Assembly (NCBI GenBank): GCA_025989215.1
Contig: JAPDNP010000001.1
Span: 124,001-188,000 of the forward strand
DNA length: 64,000 nt
Reading direction: 5' to 3'
From: Neisseriaceae bacterium JH1-16
Lineage (GTDB): Bacteria > Pseudomonadota > Gammaproteobacteria > Burkholderiales > Chromobacteriaceae
The position numbers and the translations under genes are program-made. The notes beneath the pieces were generated by a model. It was not told the origin of the DNA and ran no database searches. It saw nothing but the letters and a program-made list of their open reading frames with translations. Below are positions 17,324 through 26,774 of this stretch, one piece after another (the first letter of the stretch is position 1; every line of letters starts with the position of its first letter).

Positions 17324-17593
17324 ATGTTACGGGTTCCGCCCCGCTCGAACCGCCCGCTTGCCTGGTCGGAGAAGTCGCGCCGCTTGGCTCAGCCGGCCGA
17401 CGCATCGATAGCGCCCGACTCTACTCGCTTGGCCCTTGGCCAGCCCCCGCTTTCGTCGGATCTCGACCCCCCATCGCTTATTGCCTCATCGCCGCCTGCC
17501 CCCTATCTGCACCCGCTGCTGCCCGCCGACCGCCTGGGTAGCCGTGCCGGTGTGCGTCCGCTCAGCCGCGGAACGGGTGAGCCGGAGCGCTAA
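17324..17593 (+). CDS. Proline-rich leader ORF ahead of potGHI
   Basis: An 89-codon frame that I do not recognise. It has one of the best ribosome binding sites in the window, AAAGGAGAAAGAGGAG, ending six bases before its ATG. The product is rich in Pro, Arg, Leu and Ser, with Pro-Pro pairs in VPPRS, QPPLSS, DPPSL and SPPAP and no signal peptide or membrane segment. It lies where a periplasmic binding-protein gene (potF) would normally sit before potGHI, yet it has no resemblance to PotF. It may be a translated leader that controls the operon, an unannotated small protein, or a chance frame in G+C-rich DNA behind a real ribosome-binding sequence. The 116 bases to potG contain no obvious terminator. 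Confidence 0.4.
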   Translation: MLRVPPRSNRPLAWSEKSRRLAQPADASIAPDSTRLALGQPPLSSDLDPPSLIASSPPAPYLHPLLPADRLGSRAGVRPLSRGTGEPER

Positions 17594-17709
17594 GGCGCAA
17601 CGTACTTCGCGAACCGGACGATAAGTCCGAACACGTTGTTGGCGACATCGTCGCAACTGCCTGTATAGGGCTAGTTGTTGCTGGCCCTTGGGATTTAGGG
17701 AGTAAAAGC

Positions 17710-18849
17710 ATGATGGAAGCTGCTGTAAAGTCGGCCCAGGCGGCCAAGACCACCGAACGTCCGTACCTGCAAATTGCCGGTCTGGTGAAGAAATTCGGTG
17801 ACAACCTCGCGGTCGATCACGTCGACCTCAACATCCAGCAACACGAAATCTTCGCGCTCTTGGGTAGCTCCGGCTGCGGCAAGTCGACGCTGTTGCGCAT
17901 GCTCGCCGGTATGGAGCGGCCGACCTCGGGCAAGGTGATCCTGGATGGTCAGGATGTCACCATGCTGGCGCCGTACGACCGCCCGATGAACATGATGTTC
18001 CAGAGCTACGCGCTGTTCCCGCACATGTCGGTGGAGGAGAACATCGCCTTCGGCCTGGTGCAGGACAAGCTGCCCAAGGGCGAGATCAACGCCCGGGTGA
18101 TGGAGATGCTCGACCTGGTGCAGCTGCGCAAATACGCCAAGCGCAAGCCCTACCAGTTGTCCGGTGGCCAGCAGCAGCGCGTGGCGCTGGCGCGCAGCCT
18201 AGCCAAGCGCCCGAAGATGCTGTTGCTGGATGAGCCGCTCGGCGCGCTCGACAAGAAACTGCGTCAGCAGACCCAGCTGGAACTGGTGAACACGCTGGAG
18301 AAGGTCGGCGTGACCTGCATCATGGTGACGCACGATCAGGAAGAAGCGATGACGATGGCGACCCGCATCGGCATCATGAGCGAGGGCCAGTTGCTGCAGG
18401 TTGGCACCCCGTCGGAAATCTACGAATACCCGAACTGTCGCTTCACCGCCGAGTTCATCGGTGAGACCAATCTGTTCCCGGGGCAGGTGGTGGTGGACGA
18501 GCCGGACCGCGTCGAGATCGAGTCGTCGCAGCTGGGCAACCGCATCCTGATCGACCACGGCATCACCGGCCCGAAGGGCATGGAGGTGTGGACCAGCATT
18601 CGTCCGGAGGATGTGCGGCTGGACCGCCGCCCGCCGGCAGCCGGCCACAACGCCGCTCAGGGCAAGGTCGAGGACATCGCTTATCTCGGCAGCTTCTCGA
18701 TCTACCACGTCAAACTCGCCAGCGGCAAGGTGGTGAAATCGACCGTGCCGTCGTCGCGCTGGTACGAAGCGAACGAAGAGCCGCCGACCTGGGGTGACCC
18801 GGTGTTCGTCAGCTGGCGTTCTGACCTGCCGGTCGTGTTGACCCGTTAA
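17710..18849 (+). CDS. potG: Putrescine ABC transporter ATP-binding protein PotG
   Basis: A 379-residue ABC ATPase energising polyamine import at the inner membrane. Walker A is GSSGCGKST near residue 53, the signature is LSGGQQQR near residue 153, Walker B is [12 protein letters not shown], and the switch histidine is in VTHDQEEAM. After residue 260 comes a C-terminal TOBE-type regulatory domain (SIRPEDVRL and [17 protein letters not shown]), as in PotG and PotA. It heads the run potG-potH-potI; both permeases follow directly. The putrescine rather than spermidine assignment follows from the PotG-like C-terminus and from a PuuB-like oxidase gene downstream. GGGAG precedes the ATG. Confidence 0.9.
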   Translation: MMEAAVKSAQAAKTTERPYLQIAGLVKKFGDNLAVDHVDLNIQQHEIFALLGSSGCGKSTLLRMLAGMERPTSGKVILDGQDVTMLAPYDRPMNMMFQSYALFPHMSVEENIAFGLVQDKLPKGEINARVMEMLDLVQLRKYAKRKPYQLSGGQQQRVALARSLAKRPKMLLLDEPLGALDKKLRQQTQLELVNTLEKVGVTCIMVTHDQEEAMTMATRIGIMSEGQLLQVGTPSEIYEYPNCRFTAEFIGETNLFPGQVVVDEPDRVEIESSQLGNRILIDHGITGPKGMEVWTSIRPEDVRLDRRPPAAGHNAAQGKVEDIAYLGSFSIYHVKLASGKVVKSTVPSSRWYEANEEPPTWGDPVFVSWRSDLPVVLTR

Positions 18850-18866
18850 GCGCAAAGGGCTGAACC

Positions 18867-19784
18867 ATGGACCTCAAACGTTTGTTAAAACGCGTCAAGC
18901 CCGGCCGGGGCGCGGTGATTTCCCTGCCGTATGTCTGGCTCTTGGTGTTCTTCCTGGTGCCGTTTCTGATCGTGCTGAAGATCAGCTTCGCATCGCAGGA
19001 CATCGCGATTCCGCCGTTTACCCACCTGATGACCTTCGGGGACGACGGCACGCTGAACATCGCGCTCAATCTGGCGAACTTCCAGTTCATCCTGACCGAT
19101 GCGCTGTACGCCGACACCTATCTGTCCTCGCTGCGGGTGGCCTTCGTTACCACCGTGCTGTGCCTGATGATCGGCTACCCGATCGCCTACGCGATTGCCC
19201 GGGCCCGTCCGGATATCCGCAACGGTCTCCTGCTGGCGGTGATGCTGCCGTTCTGGACCTCGTTCCTGCTGCGGGTGTACGCGTGGATGGGGCTGTTGAA
19301 CCAGAACGGGCTGATCAACCAGTTCCTGGTGGCGACCGGCATCGTGCACGAGCCGCTGCAACTGTTCCACAACGACTTCTCGCTGTACCTGGTGATGTTG
19401 TACGCCTACCTGCCGTTCATGATCCTGCCGCTGTATTCGCACCTGGTGAAGATGGATCTGCGGCTGTTGGAGGCCGCCAACGATCTGGGCGCGCGGCCGC
19501 TCAAGGCGTTCTGGAAGATCACTCTGCCGCTGTCCAAGAACGGCATCATTGCCGGCGCGATGATGGTGTTCATCCCGGCGGTCGGCGAGTTCGTGATTCC
19601 GGAGCTGGTTGGTGGTTCGGACACGCTGATGATTGGCAAGGTGCTGTGGAATGAGTTCTTCGACAATAACAACTGGCCGATGGCCTCGGCGGTGGCGACC
19701 TTCATGGTGGTGTTGCTGATCGTGCCGATCGCGCTGTTCCACCGCTTCGAAACCCGCCAGCTGGAGGGAGAGAAACATGTATAA
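18867..19784 (+). CDS. potH: Putrescine ABC transporter permease PotH
   Basis: A 305-residue inner-membrane permease with six predicted transmembrane segments, beginning with the LPYVWLLVFFLVPFLIVLKI helix near residue 19. The cytoplasmic EAA loop that contacts the ATPase reads EAANDLGARPLKAFWKITLP near residue 203. The ISFASQDIAIPPFTHL segment after helix 1 is typical of PotH. It begins 17 bases after potG and overlaps potI by eight bases, so translation of the two permeases is probably coupled. Confidence 0.93.
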   Translation: MDLKRLLKRVKPGRGAVISLPYVWLLVFFLVPFLIVLKISFASQDIAIPPFTHLMTFGDDGTLNIALNLANFQFILTDALYADTYLSSLRVAFVTTVLCLMIGYPIAYAIARARPDIRNGLLLAVMLPFWTSFLLRVYAWMGLLNQNGLINQFLVATGIVHEPLQLFHNDFSLYLVMLYAYLPFMILPLYSHLVKMDLRLLEAANDLGARPLKAFWKITLPLSKNGIIAGAMMVFIPAVGEFVIPELVGGSDTLMIGKVLWNEFFDNNNWPMASAVATFMVVLLIVPIALFHRFETRQLEGEKHV

Positions 19785-20670
19785 CGACGGCCGTCTTTCC
19801 TGGTTCCTGAAGGGTGTGTTGGCGCTGGGCTATCTGTTCCTGTACGTGCCGATCCTGAGTCTGATCGTGTATTCGTTCAACGCATCGAAACTGGTGACGG
19901 TGTGGGGCGGTTTCTCCACTCGCTGGTACAGCTCGCTGTTCCAGAACGACCAGATCATCTCGGCGGTGCTGCTGTCGGCCAAGATTGCGCTGGCCAGTGC
20001 CTGCGCGGCGGTGGTGCTCGGCACGGTAGCCGGCTTCGTGCTGGCGCGTTTCAAGCGCTTCCGCGGCAGCACCCTGTTCGCCGGCATGATGACGGCACCG
20101 ATGGTGATGCCTGAGGTGATTACCGGCCTGTCGATGCTGCTGTTGTTCATCTCGATGCAGCAGTTCTTCGGTGTGCCGTCCGAGCGTGGCTTCTTCACCA
20201 TCTGGGTAGGCCACACCACGCTGTGCATGGCCTATGTGTCGGTGGTGGTGCGTTCGCGTCTGCTGGAGATCGACCAGTCGCTGGAAGACGCGGCGATGGA
20301 TCTGGGTGCGCGCCCGATGAAGATCTTCTTCAAGATCACGCTGCCGCTGGTGTCGCAGGCGATCGCCTCGGGCTTCCTGCTGTCGATCACCCTGTCGCTG
20401 GACGACCTGGTGACCACCGCCTTCCTGTCCGGTCCGGGCTCGACCACGCTGCCGCAGGTGATCTTCTCCAAGGTGCGGCTGGGTCTCAACCCGGAGATCA
20501 ATGCACTGGCGACGATTACCGTGCTGGTGGTCGGTACCATCGTCATCGTGGCCAACTACCTGATGATGAATGCCCAGCGTAAGCGCGACAAAGCGATTGC
20601 CGCTGCGATGCGTGCCAACGACGCCGACTCGCAAAATAGCGCCGGCAAGCCGGCTGTCAGCCTGGCGTAA
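19777..20670 (+). CDS. potI: Putrescine ABC transporter permease PotI
   Basis: The partner permease, 297 residues with six predicted membrane segments. The first helix region contains YLFLYVPILSLIVYSFNASK, the PotI signature, and the EAA loop reads EDAAMDLGARPMKIFFKITL near residue 168. A strong GGAGGGAGAG lies inside the end of potH. A binding protein gene (potF) is missing from both ends of the operon, so the importer must use one encoded elsewhere or the operon has lost it. The next gene is a PuuB-like oxidase 175 bases on. Confidence 0.93.
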   Translation: MYNDGRLSWFLKGVLALGYLFLYVPILSLIVYSFNASKLVTVWGGFSTRWYSSLFQNDQIISAVLLSAKIALASACAAVVLGTVAGFVLARFKRFRGSTLFAGMMTAPMVMPEVITGLSMLLLFISMQQFFGVPSERGFFTIWVGHTTLCMAYVSVVVRSRLLEIDQSLEDAAMDLGARPMKIFFKITLPLVSQAIASGFLLSITLSLDDLVTTAFLSGPGSTTLPQVIFSKVRLGLNPEINALATITVLVVGTIVIVANYLMMNAQRKRDKAIAAAMRANDADSQNSAGKPAVSLA

Positions 20671-20722
20671 ACTGTAGTGATTGACCTCGGCGCGGGCCTC
20701 GGCCCGTGCCGTCCGATTCTTT

Positions 20723-20753
20723 CGAAAGCGGCTCCGTGCCGCTTTCGGCCAAC
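20723..20753 (+). repeat. Hairpin overlapping a GTTGGCCGAA repeat, between potI and the oxidase gene
   Basis: CGAAAGCGG at 20723 pairs with CCGCTTTCG at 20739, and the complement of GTTGGCCGAA occupies 20744-20753. No T-run follows, so termination here is doubtful. The extended form AAGGTTGGCCGAA is present on the minus strand. Confidence 0.5.
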
Positions 20754-20845
20754 CTTGTTGCGGTATGCGACCAGCACCGCACGCGAGGAAACCGTAGTGA
20801 TCCTGACCATTCCCTGATTCGTCCGACCCATACACAGAGGTGTTT

Positions 20846-22135
20846 ATGCTCGACTTCGCTCGCCAGCCCCATGCCCCATCGTATTACGCAGCGACGGCCG
20901 TCCCGTGGCCGTTGCACCCGGAGCTGAAAGGGGGTGTGTCGTGCGATGTCTGTGTGGTGGGCGGCGGCTTGTCGGGGGTGTCTGCCGCGCTCAATCTGGC
21001 CGAAAAGGGCTTCAAGGTCGTGCTGCTCGAAGGGTCGCGGATAGGCTTTGGCGCCTCCGGGCGCAACGGCGGGCAGGTGATCGCCGGCTACGCCTGCGAT
21101 ATCGACACCATACGTAGCCAGCTCGGCGACGAGCTGGCACGTGCGATGTGGGACATGTCGGTGGAGGCGGTCGACATCATCGACCAGCGGGTGAAGCAGC
21201 ATGCGATCGACTGCGATTGGGTGCGCGGCTATGCCAGCGTGGCGGTCAAGCCCGGTCAGATGGCCGAGCTGGAGGACTGGTGCGAGGAGGCGGCCAGTCG
21301 CTACGGCTACCGCCATCTGACGCTGTGGGACAAGGCGACGCTGCGCCAGCAAGTCGGATCTGAACGCTACCAAGGCGGTTTGTTCGACAGCTTTTCCGGG
21401 CACATCCATCCGCTCAACTACAACTTGGGGCTCGCCCGGGCGGCCGAAGAGGCCGGCGTGACCATTTATGAGAACTCGCCGGTGGTGAGGCTGGAGCAGG
21501 GTGGTCGGCCGCGCCTGGTGACCGAGCACGGCACGGTGACCTGCACCGAGGTCGTGCTGGCGTGCAATTCCTACATCGGCAAGCTGGTACCGTCGCTCGA
21601 TCGGCGCATCATGCCGGCCGGCACCTACGTGATTGCCACAGAACCGTTGGGCGAGGCGCGCGCCAAAAGCCTGATCGCCAACAATATGGCGGTGTGCGAC
21701 ACCAACTTCGTGCTCGATTACTACCGCCTTTCGGCCGACCATCGTTTGTTGTTCGGCGGCAAGGTCAGCTACTCGGGGCACGAGCCGCACAATCTGGCCG
21801 AGGCGATGCGCAGGGACATGCTACGGGTGTACCCACAGTTGGCCGATGTGAAGATCGACTACGCCTGGGGCGGTTACTGCGACATCACCTTGAACCGGGC
21901 TCCGGACTTCGGGCGGCTATCCAATAACGTGTATTACCTGCAGGGCTTCTCCGGTCATGGCGTGAATGTCACCGGGCTGGCCGGCAAAGTGGTGGCCGAA
22001 GCGATAGCCGGCAGTGCCGGGCGGCTCGATCTGTTCGAGAAGCTGCGGCATCGCAATTTTCCGGGCGGACCACTGTTGCGTACGCCGGCGCTGGTGCTGG
22101 GCATGGCCTATTACCGCCTGCGCGACTATTTCTAA
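20846..22135 (+). CDS. puuB: FAD-dependent oxidoreductase, gamma-glutamylputrescine oxidase-like
   Basis: A 429-residue DAO-fold flavoenzyme. The FAD dinucleotide motif is VCVVGGGLSGVSAALNLAEK near residue 31, followed by GSRIGFGASGRNGGQVIAGY, the signature of PuuB/OrdL proteins, and a C-terminal GFSGHGVNVTGLAGKVVAEA block. PuuB oxidises gamma-glutamylputrescine to the aldehyde, and the adjacent putrescine-type importer supports that role, but other OrdL-like amine oxidases look alike. GAGGTG precedes the ATG at 20846; a GTG two codons earlier is the alternative. Other puu genes (puuA, puuC, puuD) are not in the window. Confidence 0.75.
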   Translation: MLDFARQPHAPSYYAATAVPWPLHPELKGGVSCDVCVVGGGLSGVSAALNLAEKGFKVVLLEGSRIGFGASGRNGGQVIAGYACDIDTIRSQLGDELARAMWDMSVEAVDIIDQRVKQHAIDCDWVRGYASVAVKPGQMAELEDWCEEAASRYGYRHLTLWDKATLRQQVGSERYQGGLFDSFSGHIHPLNYNLGLARAAEEAGVTIYENSPVVRLEQGGRPRLVTEHGTVTCTEVVLACNSYIGKLVPSLDRRIMPAGTYVIATEPLGEARAKSLIANNMAVCDTNFVLDYYRLSADHRLLFGGKVSYSGHEPHNLAEAMRRDMLRVYPQLADVKIDYAWGGYCDITLNRAPDFGRLSNNVYYLQGFSGHGVNVTGLAGKVVAEAIAGSAGRLDLFEKLRHRNFPGGPLLRTPALVLGMAYYRLRDYF

Positions 22136-22160
22136 GCGAGGGCGTCGGTCGTAACGACAG

Positions 22161-22203
22161 GCCGGTGAATCCGCGGGCAACCGTGGCTTCATCGGCTTTT
22201 TTC
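22161..22203 (+). terminator. Intrinsic terminator after the oxidase gene
   Basis: GCCGGTGAA and TTCATCGGC pair with one G-U pair around an inner imperfect stem, followed directly by six T residues. It would end the pot/oxidase transcript. Confidence 0.75.
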
Positions 22204-22229
22204 ATGCGTGACCTAGACGAAGCAGGGGG

Positions 22230-22430
22230 TCAATAGTGCTGGCGTGAACGGCGAGGGCGGGAGGGGCTGGATACCTCGGGGCTGGAGCCAAAGGCACCGA
22301 CCAGCATCGCATAGAGGCTGACGCGGGCGGCAAGCTGGAGGGGGGCGGTAAACAGGTAATTGTCGGGCGATTGCTGCTGGGAGTTGCTGCGGCGGGTGGT
22401 GCGGGTAGGAGCGTGGCGCAACGTAAACAT
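22230..22430 (-). CDS. Possible small basic protein
   Basis: A 66-codon frame with a basic start (MFTLRHAPTRTTRRSN) and an amphipathic or weakly hydrophobic middle with LQLAARVSLYAMLVGAFG near residue 31. I know no family for it. The frame continues upstream to 22499, but that extension looks less protein-like. No clear Shine-Dalgarno precedes the ATG at 22430. It lies alone in the long gap between the oxidase gene and speA. Its codon use is not decisive, so it may not be real. Confidence 0.3.
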   Translation of the reverse strand: MFTLRHAPTRTTRRSNSQQQSPDNYLFTAPLQLAARVSLYAMLVGAFGSSPEVSSPSRPRRSRQHY

Positions 22431-22918
22431 ACAGGGTCTGTCGATGATAAAGATGGCGCGATGATACGCGCCGATTGTGAAAAAATCATTAAAATTCATA
22501 AAGTTGCCGGTTTTATTCTATGTGAAGCCAATGCTGCGTTTTATTTTTGTTCTTTTAATTCAATGGCTTGAAATATTCGGCGGTCCGTCGAATATTTTCT
22601 ACACGCGCTAGCGCGTTGCGAGGCGCGCCTGGGTGTAAACCGTTCAGGTTTGCGACTGATTTTTTTGCAGTTTTGCCAATGTCAAGCCGGATTGTCCGGC
22701 AAGGTCTAAGGCCTTGATTTGCTAGGCCGTCCATTAAATTGGACAAGCGAAAATTTCACTTGTCCTCACCCCCCTAGCTGCCTAAAATCCGCCCTCATTC
22801 TGATTTTCTATAGTGCAGTGCAACCTGCATTGCATCGCCCCGACATCCTTGGCAAACGTTGGCCCGCAGCCGTGCACTAAGGGGCGTGATTTCTACTGCT
22901 TTATCTTGAGGAATACTC
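22431..22918 (+). other. Long A+T-richer leader region before speA
   Basis: I see no gene here. Two inverted repeats are close together: GAAATATTCG at 22570 with CGAATATTTT at 22589, and the perfect 14-base palindrome ACGCGCTAGCGCGT at 22603-22616. Nearer speA lies a double TGCANTGCA site at 22814-22834. The region looks like an untranslated leader or regulatory stretch for speA. Confidence 0.5.
22814..22834 (+). promoter_or_regulatory. Double TGCANTGCA site upstream of speA
   Basis: TGCAGTGCA and TGCATTGCA, each nearly self-complementary, are separated by ACC, about 85 bases before the speA start. The symmetry and position suggest an operator for an unknown regulator. Confidence 0.4.
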
Positions 22919-24799
<1,881 letters not shown>

Positions 24800-24834
24800 T
24801 ACTCGGGCAGGGCGGCATGCCGCCCGCGCTTGCC

Positions 24835-24877
24835 AAGGTTGGCCGAACCCTGTTGTGGGGTTCGGCCAACCTTTTTT
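24835..24877 (+). terminator. speA terminator built from an inverted pair of GTTGGCCGAA repeats
   Basis: A 16-base perfect stem with a seven-base loop is followed by a run of T residues. Each arm carries one full 10-mer, at 24838-24847 and 24861-24870. Paired uptake sequences acting as terminators are well known in Neisseria; this has the same form with a different core. Confidence 0.92.
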
Positions 24878-24943
24878 CTTATGCAGCGGCCATGCTAAGG
24901 TGGGGGCTGGCATTGTTGCCGGCTTTTGACGAACGGAGTTTCG

Positions 24944-25414
24944 ATGGCCTCGTATACCGCCACTGTCGCCTGGCTGTGCAACGGGCAGACCTTCACCGAT
25001 AACCGCTACAGTCGTGCTCATGTCTGGCGCTTCGATGGCGGCATCGAGGTGCCCGGCTCATCGTCGCCGCACGTGGTGCCGCTGCCGTATTCGAGCGAAG
25101 CGGCGGTCGACCCGGAAGAGGCCTTCATCGCCTCGCTGTCTAGCTGCCACATGCTGTGGTTCCTGTCGCTGGCGGTGGAACAGGGCTGGACGGTGGATAG
25201 CTATCACGACGAGGCGGTCGGCAAGATGGGGCGCAATGCCGAGAAGAAGCTGGCGATGACCGAAGTGGTGCTGCGGCCGCGGGTGGTGTTCGGCGGGGAG
25301 AGGCAGCCGAGCCACGAGCAGTTGGATGCCTTGCACCACGCGGCCCACGAGGCCTGCTTCATCGCCAATTCGGTGAAGACCGAGGTGCGCTGCGAGGCGC
25401 AGTTTGTAGAGTGA
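24944..25414 (+). CDS. OsmC family peroxide-resistance protein
   Basis: A 156-residue OsmC-fold protein, distinct from the one at 1275. The first conserved cysteine is in FIASLSSCHMLWFLSLA near residue 60, next to the usual EEAF glutamate, and the second is in AHEACFIANSVKTEV near residue 137. Such proteins reduce organic hydroperoxides with thiol help. The start ATG at 24944 follows ACGGAG; the frame reaches back to 24926 without improving the fit. It lies between the speA terminator and a terminator shared with the opposing phaA. The closest known subgroup would need a database comparison. Confidence 0.85.
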   Translation: MASYTATVAWLCNGQTFTDNRYSRAHVWRFDGGIEVPGSSSPHVVPLPYSSEAAVDPEEAFIASLSSCHMLWFLSLAVEQGWTVDSYHDEAVGKMGRNAEKKLAMTEVVLRPRVVFGGERQPSHEQLDALHHAAHEACFIANSVKTEVRCEAQFVE

Positions 25415-25461
25415 GTTCGGCGGTCTGTAAGCTTGGCCGAAGGCGCTGCGCGTAGGCAAAC

Positions 25462-25490
25462 AAAAACCGGGACACGAGGTCCCGGTTTTT
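25462..25490. terminator. Bidirectional terminator between the OsmC gene and phaA
   Basis: AAAAACCGGGA at 25462 pairs with TCCCGGTTTTT, giving A- and T-flanked arms usable in both directions. The nine-base form TTGGCCGAA of the repeat is just to the left, at 25433. Confidence 0.9.
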
Positions 25491-25510
25491 CTATGGCGAG
25501 GGGAGAGGCG

Positions 25511-26692
25511 TTAGACGCGCTCGACCGCCAGTGCCACGCCCATGCCGCCGCCGATGCACAGCGTGGCCAGGCCCTTCTTGGCTTCGCTGCGCTGCATTTC
25601 GTGCAGCAGCGTCACCAGCACGCGGGCGCCGGATGCGCCGATCGGGTGACCCAGTGCAATTGCACCGCCGTTGACGTTGACCTTGGACAGATCCCACTTC
25701 AGCTCGCGGGTCACGCCCAGCGCCTGGGCGGCGAATGCTTCGTTGGCCTCGATCACGTCGAGGTCTTCGACGCTCCAGCCGGCCTTGGCCAGTGCCTTGC
25801 GGGTGGCGCTGACCGGGCCCATGCCCATGATTTCCGGCGCGCAGCCGGACAGCGCGTAGCCGCGTACCACGGCCAGCGGTTTCAGGCCCAGTTCCTTGGC
25901 CTTGGCGGCCGACATCATCAGAACAGCGGCGGCGCCGTCGTTCAGGCCCGAAGCGTTACCAGCGGTGACGGTGCCTTCCTTCTTGAACGCCGCGCGCAGC
26001 TTGCCGAGGCCTTCGGCGGTGGCGCCAGCCTTGATGAATTCGTCGCGGGCGAAGGCGACCGGGTCACCTTTGCGTTGCGGCACCAGCACCGGCACGATCT
26101 CGGCGTCGAACTTGCCGGCGGCCTGGGCGGCTTCGGCGCGGTTCTGCGAGGTGGTCGCCAGTTGGTCCTGCTCTTCACGGCTGATGCCGTATTTTTCGGC
26201 GATGTTCTCGGCGGTGATACCCATATGGTACTGGTTGTACACATCGGTCAGGCCGTCGTAGACCATGGTGTCGACCAACTGGGCGTTGCCCATGCGGAAG
26301 CCGTCACGCGAACCCGGCAGGATGTGTGGGGAGAGCGACATGCTTTCCTGGCCGCCGGCGATGACGATCTCGGCGTCGCCGTTGGCGATAGCCTGGGCGG
26401 CGAGGTGGGTGGCACGCAGACCGGAGCCGCACACCACGTTCAGCGTGGTGGCCGGGGTGGTGACCGGCAGACCGGCCTTGATCAGCGCCTGGCGGGCCGG
26501 GTTCTGGCCCGAGCCGGCGGTCAGCACTTGACCCAGGATGACTTCGGAGACCTGCTCCGGCGCGATGCCGGTGTCTTCCAGCAGCGCTTTGATTACGGTA
26601 GCGCCCAGTTCCGGGGCGGGAATCTTGGCAAGCGAACCACCGAAGTTACCAATGGCGGTGCGGCGGGCGGCAACAATCACTACGTCTTGCAT
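25511..26692 (-). CDS. phaA: Acetyl-CoA acetyltransferase (beta-ketothiolase)
   Basis: The enzyme condenses two acetyl-CoA to acetoacetyl-CoA. In this context it supplies the first step to poly-3-hydroxybutyrate. The 393-residue product has the acyl-accepting cysteine in [13 protein letters not shown] near residue 88, [10 protein letters not shown] near residue 316, the catalytic histidine in [17 protein letters not shown] near residue 349, and the second cysteine in [16 protein letters not shown] at the end. GGAG lies before the ATG. It is 82 bases downstream of phaC, so the pair is likely one transcript. The reductase gene phaB, which completes the pathway, is not in the window. A degradative AtoB role is possible too. 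Confidence 0.9.
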   Translation of the reverse strand: MQDVVIVAARRTAIGNFGGSLAKIPAPELGATVIKALLEDTGIAPEQVSEVILGQVLTAGSGQNPARQALIKAGLPVTTPATTLNVVCGSGLRATHLAAQAIANGDAEIVIAGGQESMSLSPHILPGSRDGFRMGNAQLVDTMVYDGLTDVYNQYHMGITAENIAEKYGISREEQDQLATTSQNRAEAAQAAGKFDAEIVPVLVPQRKGDPVAFARDEFIKAGATAEGLGKLRAAFKKEGTVTAGNASGLNDGAAAVLMMSAAKAKELGLKPLAVVRGYALSGCAPEIMGMGPVSATRKALAKAGWSVEDLDVIEANEAFAAQALGVTRELKWDLSKVNVNGGAIALGHPIGASGARVLVTLLHEMQRSEAKKGLATLCIGGGMGVALAVERV

Positions 26693-26774
26693 TGCGTTTC
26701 ATCTCCGTATCGAGGGGCGCCGGGTTACCCCGGCGGGTCGGCATGCTGGCGTCTTCGGCCAGCTTTTCTCTTTA

